This document shows positions 1 through 5,478 of a DNA stretch of 10,993 nt, in pieces; positions within the stretch are counted from its first letter, which is position 1, and each line of letters opens with the position of its first letter. The notes beneath the pieces are model-generated. The model was not told the DNA's origin and did no database searches. It worked only from the letters and a program-made list of their open reading frames with translations. Origin of the DNA: Deltaproteobacteria bacterium (GTDB lineage: Bacteria > JAUYMQ01); contig JAUYMQ010000558.1 of the NCBI GenBank assembly GCA_030698575.1, positions 1 to 10,993 on the forward strand, written 5' to 3'. Position numbers and translations under genes: made by a program.

Positions 1-27
1 CCGGCGCGAAGGCGAACGCCGGAAAGA

Positions 28-55
28 AGAAGGCCGGGCAGGTGCCCGGCCTTCT
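28..55 (-). terminator. Rho-independent terminator of the leftward envelope cluster
   Basis: A 12-bp perfect stem (28-39 paired with 44-55) closes on a 4-base loop. Read leftward it is followed by a short T-rich tract (TTCTTT, positions 27-22). It begins 22 bases past the stop codon of the TIGR04073-like gene, so it most likely ends transcription of the three-gene leftward cluster. The T tract is interrupted, which lowers certainty slightly. Confidence 0.75.
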
Positions 56-77
56 CATGCTGGCGATGTGGCGCCGA

Positions 78-455
78 CTATTCCTGGAAGAGGGTTTCCG
101 GATCGAGCACCGGCTTGTAGTAGCGGGGGGAGGGGACGGCGAAGAACACCGTCTCGTACACACCTCCCCAGCCCCGGTCGCCTGCCTTCACGATGCCGTC
201 CGCGGTTCCCCAGAGGATGGCCGTGAAGGGGTCGCGTTGGTCGAAGTAATCGACCCACGCCATGGGCAGCTCCATCCAGAACGTGAGATCGTTCACGAGC
301 CCACGCCCAAGCTTCTTCATGATTTTCGAGCCGTCGCCGTCGTTCTCGTCGTAGTTCATGTCGGCCCTGGCTGAGGCGGGCGCCCCAATGAGCGCCGCGA
401 TCAGCGCCAGCACGACAAGGCACCTCGTCATGATTCTCATCGTCTCACCTCTCAT
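78..455 (-). CDS. Small exported protein resembling TIGR04073 (exosortase system-associated)
   Basis: This is a 125-residue protein with a signal peptide: hydrophobic core at about residues 13-25 and a likely cleavage after ASARA (about 27-31). The mature part (46-122) has the pattern I associate with TIGR04073: KK..RG..N....W.ELP, then a glycine-rich middle and a C-terminal F..P.P..Y.P...PE. TIGR04073 proteins are small, exported, and named for co-occurrence with exosortase systems; their biochemical role is unknown. No exosortase or PEP-CTERM substrate lies in this window. The start at 455 has GGAGGT seven bases upstream; an alternative ATG at 440 also has a GAGGTGAG-like site and would shorten the n-region by five residues. 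The same domain type ends the OmpA-family protein next door, and the two copies align without gaps over their core. Family assignment is from memory of the pattern, not a search. Confidence 0.72.
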   Translation of the reverse strand: MRGETMRIMTRCLVVLALIAALIGAPASARADMNYDENDGDGSKIMKKLGRGLVNDLTFWMELPMAWVDYFDQRDPFTAILWGTADGIVKAGDRGWGGVYETVFFAVPSPRYYKPVLDPETLFQE

Positions 456-546
456 GTCTCTGACCTCCAGTCTTCGCTCCTCGGATAGGTCGCCCGCCGT
501 GGCCGCGCGCGCGGCTGTCAGGCACCGCGGATCCCGCGGAGCAAGG

Positions 547-1548
547 TCAGAAGATGTGCCTCAGATCAAGGATGTCGGGATCGAGCGTCGACCAGTCCTC
601 CGGAAGCGGGATGAAGAAAGTACCCAGCTCGAAGGCTCCGGCCGCGGTGCGTCGGACTCCGTCGGCAACCCCGTGAGGAATGCCGTAGCCGGTGCCCGTG
701 AGCAGATCGCGGTCAGCAACTTCCTGGGAGAAGGTCTTGGGAAGATCGATCCATCCCACCGACAGGTTGTAGGCCCCCCGGCTGAACTTCTTGCCGATCA
801 CATCCAGGTAGTCGTCTTCCTGGTTGGGATCGAGATCCATCTGCGTCGGGAAGTCGTAACCGGCCGGTGCATCGAGCATCTCCGGCGAGTCGGCGTAGCC
901 GATGGGGTAGGTCCGCATGACCCTGAAGCCCACACGGCGGTTCTCGACTCGCCCCTCCCGCGAGTTGTTGCTGGCGACGGGGTCGAACTCGCCGTAGGGG
1001 GCCGTTACGACCCGGCTCGGGGCGATGCCGTGATCCATGAAGTACTGGGCCACGGCTTCGGCGCGCCGCTCGGACAGGTGGAAGTTGTAATGGGCCGTGC
1101 CCGGATTTGACGTGTGCCCGGATACCTGGACCGTCGTGTCGTCCTCCCACTCGAGGACGGCGATGGCCTCGTCGAGCTGAGGCGACTGCATGGCTTCGAC
1201 CAGGGCCGAATCGTTTTCGAAGAGCACGCTCCCGAACACGATTTCGGGGCGCTGGGCCGTGAGGATCGCCCAGACGCTCTTCACCGCCAGCCTGCCGGCC
1301 TCGAGGTGATCGTCGGTGTCGTCGTCCCACTCGTTGAACTCCGCCTGCGCCTCGCCGAGATGCATCGAGGCCTTGCCCAGGTCCTCCGGCGCGCGTTTGA
1401 GCGCCCCGGCGCCCTTGGCCCGCTCGACGGAGTCGCGCAGCTTGTCGATCTCGTGTTGCGTGTCTTGCCGCGTTGCGCAGCCGCCGAGAAACAGCGTGAC
1501 GGCCAGGAACGCGACACCTATGGGAACTCCCCTCAAGAATGGCTTCAT
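547..1548 (-). CDS. OmpA-family lipoprotein: DUF4398-like N-terminus, OmpA domain, TIGR04073-like C-terminus
   Basis: This is a 333-residue outer-membrane lipoprotein. A signal peptide ends in lipobox LGGC with Cys24 as the lipidation site; Ala25 at +2 fits sorting to the outer membrane. Residues 30-98 form a helical, DUF4398-like segment. Residues 101-210 are an OmpA C-terminal peptidoglycan-binding domain, with GHT (144-146), YN..LSERRA (154-163) and NRRV (203-206). The aspartate that normally follows GHT and contacts diaminopimelate is Ser147; the partner arginine (Arg162) is kept. Residues 252-326 resemble TIGR04073, and KK..RG..N....W..LP aligns without gaps to the small downstream protein. 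AAGGAGG precedes the ATG at 1548. It probably tethers the outer membrane to the cell wall, and the C-terminal domain may recruit an unknown partner. The OmpA call is secure; the two flanking domain calls are pattern-based. Confidence 0.88.
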   Translation of the reverse strand: MKPFLRGVPIGVAFLAVTLFLGGCATRQDTQHEIDKLRDSVERAKGAGALKRAPEDLGKASMHLGEAQAEFNEWDDDTDDHLEAGRLAVKSVWAILTAQRPEIVFGSVLFENDSALVEAMQSPQLDEAIAVLEWEDDTTVQVSGHTSNPGTAHYNFHLSERRAEAVAQYFMDHGIAPSRVVTAPYGEFDPVASNNSREGRVENRRVGFRVMRTYPIGYADSPEMLDAPAGYDFPTQMDLDPNQEDDYLDVIGKKFSRGAYNLSVGWIDLPKTFSQEVADRDLLTGTGYGIPHGVADGVRRTAAGAFELGTFFIPLPEDWSTLDPDILDLRHIF

Positions 1549-1571
1549 GAAAACCTCCTTGGACTGCGGCG

Positions 1572-1620
1572 GCGGCCGGTATTGCGACTGGCCGCGGCGC
1601 GCGCTTACGCTTCGCGAAGC
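1572..1620. repeat. Intercistronic dyads between the DUF4398-like gene and the OmpA-family gene
   Basis: Two dyads occupy the 78-base gap. Positions 1572-1579 pair with 1588-1595 (8 bp including one G-U, 8-base loop). Positions 1609-1620 are a perfect 12-base palindrome (GCTTCGCGAAGC) seven bases past the upstream stop codon. Neither is followed by a T tract, so a terminator is unlikely. An mRNA-stabilising or attenuating hairpin, or chance in GC-rich DNA, are both possible. Confidence 0.3.
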
Positions 1621-1626
1621 CCCGCC

Positions 1627-1935
1627 CTAGTCGGTGAAGGACTGCATCGTGGTGGATTTATCCGCAAGCTTCTTGGCTTTTCGGGCGAAGCATGCCGCCT
1701 TGCCGTAATCCATCTCGTCGTACTCGGCACGGGCCGCCGTGAGGGCCGCCTGCGCCTTGTAGAACTGGTAGCGGCCGTAACGGGTCACACCCGACTCGGC
1801 CGCCGTAACTGCCGCCGACGCCTCGTCGATCGTGTCCTGGACCTCGTACATTCCCGCTCCCATGAGGGGAAGCGCGAGAATGAGAATCAAGGGCAGCTGA
1901 ATAAGCGCCGCCCACCCCCGCGTTGTTCGTATCAT
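1627..1935 (-). CDS. Small exported helical protein, DUF4398-like
   Basis: This is a 102-residue protein with an N-terminal hydrophobic segment (about 10-28) acting as a signal peptide or membrane anchor. It has no cysteine there, so it is not a lipoprotein, unlike many DUF4398 proteins. The rest (about 31-95) is an alanine-rich, charged helical pair with regularly spaced Ala (KAQAALTAARAEYDEMDYGKA), as in DUF4398, a family of unknown function often found beside OmpA-domain proteins. The N-terminal segment of the OmpA-family lipoprotein downstream is similar in pattern (KA..L.EA.AEF.E), so the two may interact as helices. The start is well supported by AGGAGGT six bases before the ATG. It is the first gene of the leftward cluster. 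The family call is by pattern only; coding status is likely from context, start signal and the signal sequence. Confidence 0.68.
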   Translation of the reverse strand: MIRTTRGWAALIQLPLILILALPLMGAGMYEVQDTIDEASAAVTAAESGVTRYGRYQFYKAQAALTAARAEYDEMDYGKAACFARKAKKLADKSTTMQSFTD

Positions 1936-2011
1936 TTATAGACCTCCTCGTTGCCCGCAGCGACCGGCGCGGATAGGGATTTGCCCGGACGCTGATACAC
2001 AGCTTGGTGGG

Positions 2012-2041
2012 AAGATAGGAAAACCCGGCCGTGTTACGCAA
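2012..2041 (-). promoter_or_regulatory. Candidate sigma-70-type promoter for the leftward envelope cluster
   Basis: Read leftward, TTGCGT (2041-2036) and TATCTT (2017-2012) are separated by 18 bases. The predicted transcript would start near 2005, about 70 bases before the ATG of the DUF4398-like gene. Match to consensus is only moderate, but it is the best candidate I found in this divergent gap. Confidence 0.35.
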
Positions 2042-2099
2042 GAAAAAACTGGGCGATTCTGCAATAACAACGCCACCGACGAAATGGGAAAGCCGTTCT

Positions 2100-2127
2100 T
2101 TGTGGTGACGGAGGGGTGTGCTAGGAT
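2100..2127 (+). promoter_or_regulatory. Candidate extended -10 promoter for radC-pilZ
   Basis: TAGGAT at 2122-2127 is preceded by TGC, giving an extended -10 (TGnTAGGAT), with a weak -35 (TTGTGG, 2100-2105) 16 bases upstream. The start site would be near 2134, leaving a leader of about 100 bases before radC. The same -10 hexamer appears in the ssb and uppP promoters. The rest of the 1936-2237 gap holds only the opposing promoter candidate and no other structure I can support. Confidence 0.5.
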
Positions 2128-2237
2128 GACGCTGCCGCACAGTTTGCGGTTGCCTGCCGCCTCCCTGCATCCATTCCAAACCACGATCACCGCCGGCTCA
2201 CTCTCCCTGCCAGGCCGACCTCGAGGGAGAATTCAAT

Positions 2238-3050
2238 ATGTCCGGAATGTTTCAGTCCTCCATCGGGCGCGCTACCGTACCGCCCGCAACTTCCGATGTC
2301 CACGGAACGAGATCGCGCGTGAGCGATGTCATGAACGAAGTCACGGGCGATGTGATGGCCTCGCTGCTGTGCGAGGGGCCCGAGGCGCTCACCGACGAAG
2401 CGTTGTTCGAGATCCTGCTCGGCTCTCCGGAGGCGGCCGAAAGCGCGCGCGCGATCGTCCGCCGCTTCCCCGATCACGTTCGCCTCAGGCGGGCGACTTT
2501 TGAGGACCTGTGCGAGATCCCTGGCATCGATCCGCGGCGCGCGGCCGCGCTGCAGGCCGCGGTCGAGCTGGGGCGCCGCGTGAGCGCGCGTCCCTGGCGC
2601 CGGGGTGAGCGATTTCGATCGAGCCGCGATGTTTCCCGCGCCCTCGGGCCCCGCCTCCGTGATCTGCGGCGCGAGATCTTCCTCGTTCTCCTCCTCGACG
2701 GCCGCAACAGAAAGATCGGCGAGGTGCGCGTGAGCGAGGGGAGCCTCTCGGCGAGCATCGTCCACCCGCGGGAGGTCTTCCTTCCGGCCATCCGGGCCTC
2801 GGCCGCCTCCATTCTCGTCGTCCATAACCACCCGAGCGGCGATTCGAGGCCGAGCGCGGAGGATCGGGAGGTGACCTGGCGGCTGGGTCGGGCGGGGGAG
2901 CTACTCGGGATTCGGCTGCTGGATCACGTGATCCTGGGGGAGGCGTCCTATTACAGCTTCGCGGAGGAGGGAATGATGGCGGAGGGCGGCCCCCCGGGGG
3001 CCCTCCCGGGGGCCTCAGGTTACGGGGGAGGGCGGCCGAAAAGACGCTAG
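2238..3050 (+). CDS. radC: RadC family JAB/MPN-domain protein (UPF0758)
   Basis: This is a 270-residue RadC-type protein. Residues about 37-115 match the N-terminal module, including the helix-hairpin-helix-like GIDPRRAAALQAAVELGRR. The C-terminal JAB/MPN domain carries the full JAMM zinc motif H-x-H-x7-S-x2-D, formed by His196, His198, Ser206 and Asp209 in HNHPSGD..PS.ED. JAB domains can be metallo-isopeptidases, but the cellular role of RadC is unsettled and its original DNA-repair link is disputed. GAGGGAGA seven bases before the ATG supports this start. Two features are unusual: about 30 extra polar residues at the N-terminus, and a Gly/Pro-rich tail (from about 245) ending in KRR. That tail is partly encoded by a 12-base GC tandem repeat. 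The PilZ gene follows 48 bases later, probably in the same transcript. Confidence 0.93.
   Translation: MSGMFQSSIGRATVPPATSDVHGTRSRVSDVMNEVTGDVMASLLCEGPEALTDEALFEILLGSPEAAESARAIVRRFPDHVRLRRATFEDLCEIPGIDPRRAAALQAAVELGRRVSARPWRRGERFRSSRDVSRALGPRLRDLRREIFLVLLLDGRNRKIGEVRVSEGSLSASIVHPREVFLPAIRASAASILVVHNHPSGDSRPSAEDREVTWRLGRAGELLGIRLLDHVILGEASYYSFAEEGMMAEGGPPGALPGASGYGGGRPKRR
2993..3016. repeat. 12-base GC tandem repeat in the 3' end of radC
   Basis: Two copies of CCCGGGGGCC plus a two-base spacer (2993-3004 and 3005-3016) lie head to tail. They keep the reading frame and encode part of the Gly/Pro-rich RadC tail. The unit is nearly self-complementary, so slippage is a simple explanation for the tail extension. 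Confidence 0.6.
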
Positions 3051-3098
3051 GAGACCAGAGATCGGGCCCAGGGGACCGGGCCTCCAGAGGGAGAGCGG

Positions 3099-3449
3099 AT
3101 GGAGCCGAAACGCATCAAGGAACGTCGCCGGGAAGCGAGAAAAGATTTCGTCATCGGGGTGGCTTACCAGACGGTGGACGAGGTGTTCACGGATTTCAGC
3201 ACGAACATCAACGACGGCGGGATGTTCATCGAGACGCGCAAGCGGCACAAGCCGGGCGCCAGCGTGCGGCTGGAGTTCAGCCTTCCGGGTTCGGAGCGCC
3301 CCATCAATGTATGGGGTCGGATCGCCTGGGTCCGCCCGCCCGACCAGGCGGATCAGGAGCCACCTGGCGTCGGTATTCAGTTCGAGGATCTCTCTGCGGA
3401 GGCCAGGGATGAAATCAACCGCATCGTGAGGAAGCTCAGGGTGGCCTGA
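3099..3449 (+). CDS. Stand-alone PilZ domain protein (TIGR02266-like)
   Basis: This is a 116-residue single-domain protein. PilZ domains bind cyclic di-GMP and pass the signal to partner proteins. The Arg-x3-Arg motif is present near the start (Arg10 and Arg14 in RRREAR). The second motif, usually (D/N)xSxxG, reads Asn36-Ile-Asn38-Asp-Gly-Gly41, with Asn in place of Ser. NINDGGMFIET, the middle GRIAWVR and the closing GVGIQFEDL match the TIGR02266 subgroup first described in Myxococcus. It has no membrane segment and no output domain, so it would act as a cytoplasmic adaptor. A GAGGGAG site lies just upstream of the ATG. It follows radC after 48 bases and probably shares its promoter. Whether it still binds the nucleotide with the Ser-to-Asn change is unknown. 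Confidence 0.85.
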   Translation: MEPKRIKERRREARKDFVIGVAYQTVDEVFTDFSTNINDGGMFIETRKRHKPGASVRLEFSLPGSERPINVWGRIAWVRPPDQADQEPPGVGIQFEDLSAEARDEINRIVRKLRVA

Positions 3450-3491
3450 GCCTTCGGACCTAATCTCGTCGTTAAATCCCGGAGCAGCGTT

Positions 3492-4244
3492 TTAGAAGGG
3501 GATGTCGTCGTCCTGCCCGCCCTGTGATCCCGAGGCCGCATCGGACACCTGAGAGCTTCCGTTGCTGTCCTGGCGTCCTTCCTCTGTCTTCGATCCAAGC
3601 ATCTGCATGTTGTTCATTACGCACTCGGTCGTCGACTGGGTGGTCCCTTCCTGATTGGTCCACTCGCGCGTCTGGATTCTCCCCTCGGCGTAGATGCGCT
3701 TGCCCGGGGTCAGATAGCGCGAACAGATCTCGGCGAGCTTTCCGAAGGCCACCAGCCGGTGCGTCTCGCTGCGCTCTTCGGGCTCCCCTTCGCGGTTCTG
3801 CCGCTGCGTGGTGGTCACGATATTGAAGTTCACGACCTCACGGCCGGAGGGGAGCGTGCGGAGCTCGGGAGCCTGATCGACCTTGCCGATCAGGATTGCC
3901 TTGCTCACCTCGTCGCCCTCGCCGAGGACCAGCACGTTCGTGGCGATCACCTCGGTGGTGAAGCGCTTGTTGCCTTCCTTGTCTTCCCACTGGCGGGTGC
4001 GCAGGCGCCCCTCGACGTTGACCTGCTTTCCCTTGAAGACGCTCTTCGCGCAGTAGTCCGCGAGGCGACCGAAGGCCGCGACGCGGTGCCACTCGGTGTG
4101 CTCCTCGCGCTCGCCGTCGCGGTTGTTCCAGTTTTCCGAGGTGGCCACGCTGAAATTCGCGACGGAGCTTCCCGAGGGAAGGAACCGCACCTCGGGATCG
4201 CGTCCCGCGTTGCCCACGAGGATGATCTTGTTGACGCTGGCCAT
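3492..4244 (-). CDS. ssb: Single-stranded DNA-binding protein with two tandem OB folds
   Basis: SSB coats single-stranded DNA during replication, repair and recombination. At 250 residues this one is longer than the usual 150-180 because the OB fold is duplicated: copy 1 is about 1-108, copy 2 about 113-217, with a constant offset of 109 over the compared stretch. A short Gly/Ser/Gln-rich linker ends in DDDIPF (245-250), the tip that recruits partner proteins. Copy 1 keeps the three tryptophans known to stack on DNA in E. coli SSB (Trp39, Trp52, Trp86 here). Copy 2 keeps only the third (Trp195); the others are Arg148 and Thr161. By analogy with Deinococcus SSB it probably works as a homodimer with four OB folds but two tails. 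The start is firm, with AGGAGG upstream of the ATG. It converges on the PilZ gene; I see no clear terminator in the 42-base gap. Confidence 0.95.
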   Translation of the reverse strand: MASVNKIILVGNAGRDPEVRFLPSGSSVANFSVATSENWNNRDGEREEHTEWHRVAAFGRLADYCAKSVFKGKQVNVEGRLRTRQWEDKEGNKRFTTEVIATNVLVLGEGDEVSKAILIGKVDQAPELRTLPSGREVVNFNIVTTTQRQNREGEPEERSETHRLVAFGKLAEICSRYLTPGKRIYAEGRIQTREWTNQEGTTQSTTECVMNNMQMLGSKTEEGRQDSNGSSQVSDAASGSQGGQDDDIPF

Positions 4245-4410
4245 GCCTTCCTCCTAATTCGGGGTCATCGGACCCGGCTTCTGTGCCAATGAGTGAGTTC
4301 CGCACGCGGCAGGGCGGGCGCGGGCCGCCGCCGAGCGCGCAGGGCGAAAGCTTCGGGGCGACGAAATATGTTGCTGGAGGGAGACGCTTGTGACAGGAAA
4401 GCCAAGGGGC

Positions 4411-4438
4411 ATCCTATCACCCGTCGCATCGAAGTCAA
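4411..4438 (-). promoter_or_regulatory. Promoter for ssb (extended -10)
   Basis: Read leftward, TTGACT (4438-4433) is followed after 16 bases by TAGGAT (4416-4411), with TGA directly before the -10. Transcription would start near 4404, giving a leader of about 160 bases. That leader contains a small hairpin (GGGTC/GACCC, 4262-4266 with 4271-4275) just before the ribosome binding site but not covering it. Confidence 0.6.
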
Positions 4439-4492
4439 GGAAGAGCGCGCCCGATCCCGCGGTTTCTTCGGCGTGAGCGCCATCGCTTCTGT

Positions 4493-4521
4493 TTGACATG
4501 GGATTCTCCGAAAGCTAGGAT
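4493..4521 (+). promoter_or_regulatory. Sigma-70-type promoter for the uppP-ftsK-lolA-yajQ-apbE run
   Basis: A perfect -35 (TTGACA, 4493-4498) and TAGGAT (4516-4521) are separated by exactly 17 bases. The start site would be near 4528, about 20 bases before the GTG and 48 before the TTG that could start uppP. It is the strongest promoter in the window and the only one I see for the five-gene run. Confidence 0.72.
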
Positions 4522-4548
4522 AGCCGCCGGCTGGATGAAGACGGCGTC

Positions 4549-5445
4549 GTGCGCTGCAGGGCCGGGGGGTTGGGGTTGAGCATCGCCGATGCGGTCCTGC
4601 TCGGAGTGGTTCAAGGGCTCACGGAATTTCTGCCCGTCTCGAGTTCCGGCCATCTGGTTCTTTTCGAGCATGTCGTGCAGAGCTTCGATGCCGACGGCGC
4701 GCTGCTCTTCAACGTCACGCTACATCTCGGCACGCTGTTCTCTGTCCTTGTATACTACCGGCGTGACCTTGCCGGCATGGTCGGGCGCCTCTTCTCCCCC
4801 TCCGGCGTCCCGGTTTCCGGATCAGCCCCCCCCATAAGCCCTGACTGGCGCTTTCTCGGCCTCATCGTTCTGGCGATGCTGGTAACGGCGCTGTTTGGCT
4901 TCCCCCTGCGCGACTGGGCGGAGGCGCTCTTCGGCGAAAGCCGGGGTGGCGAGCAGCTCATGAGCGACTCGCAGCGGCTCCGTTTCGTAGGCATCGCGCT
5001 CATTGTCACGGGCGTGCTCCTGGCCCTGAGCGAGAGGCTGCAGTCAGGCAAGGCAGGTCGGGAGAACCTCGGCTGGCGGGACGCCCTGCTCATCGGGGCG
5101 GCCCAGGGCCTCGCCGTCATCCCGGGAATCTCGCGCTCCGGGGCCACTATCTCGGCGGCGCTGTTCCGCGGAGTGGATGCGGTGCAGGCGGTCAGGTTCT
5201 CGTTCCTCCTGTCGGTGCCGGCGATCGTCGCCGCTGAGTTCTACGCCCTTTACGCGAAAGGGGGCGAAACCGCGGCCCCCCTCGCGGCAGGGGACCTTGC
5301 CGCCTACGGTCTCGGCGCGCTGACCGCCTTCGCCGTAGGGCTCCTGGCGATCAAGGTGATCGTCGGCACGGCGCGGCGGGGCCGGCTCACTTATTTCGCA
5401 ATATACTGCTGGGCGGTGGGCGGAATGGTGGCCGTCCTCGCCTGA
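4549..5445 (+). CDS. uppP: Undecaprenyl-diphosphatase (UppP/BacA)
   Basis: This integral membrane phosphatase recycles undecaprenyl pyrophosphate to the monophosphate carrier used for peptidoglycan and other surface polymers; extra copies give bacitracin resistance. Both family signatures are present: QGLTEFLPVSSSGHL (22-36), with the QxxxE acidic motif and His35, and PGISRSGATI (192-201) with Arg196. Several hydrophobic segments run from about 51 to the end (for example 102-120, 146-162, 217-236, 252-272, 282-298). The length is normal for the family. The start is uncertain: GTG at 4549 gives 298 residues, but the family usually begins near SI.DA.LLG, which fits a TTG at 4576, and neither has a clear ribosome site. 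ftsK follows after 33 bases. Confidence 0.95.
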   Translation: MRCRAGGLGLSIADAVLLGVVQGLTEFLPVSSSGHLVLFEHVVQSFDADGALLFNVTLHLGTLFSVLVYYRRDLAGMVGRLFSPSGVPVSGSAPPISPDWRFLGLIVLAMLVTALFGFPLRDWAEALFGESRGGEQLMSDSQRLRFVGIALIVTGVLLALSERLQSGKAGRENLGWRDALLIGAAQGLAVIPGISRSGATISAALFRGVDAVQAVRFSFLLSVPAIVAAEFYALYAKGGETAAPLAAGDLAAYGLGALTAFAVGLLAIKVIVGTARRGRLTYFAIYCWAVGGMVAVLA

Positions 5446-5478
5446 AAGAAGGGGCCGCAGTGCGGCCGGGGGGATCCC

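Noticed and set aside
1-22. Inverted repeat CCGGCG...CGCCGG at the left edge
   Set aside because: It is only 6 bp with a 10-base loop, cut by the window edge, and could be the 3' end of a neighbouring gene; no T tract on the useful side.
358-1941. Two long rightward open frames (358-1110 and 1114-1941) opposite the OmpA-family gene
   Set aside because: They mirror the codon structure of the real leftward genes, lack ribosome sites, and have repetitive Arg/Val/Gly-rich products without recognisable domains.
3065-3082. Small hairpin (GGCCC/GGGCC) between radC and the PilZ gene
   Set aside because: A 5-bp stem without a T tract in a GC-rich gap is not enough to call a terminator or regulatory element.
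3759-4292. Rightward open frame opposite ssb
   Set aside because: It is a shadow of the ssb codon bias; the SSB identity on the other strand is unambiguous.
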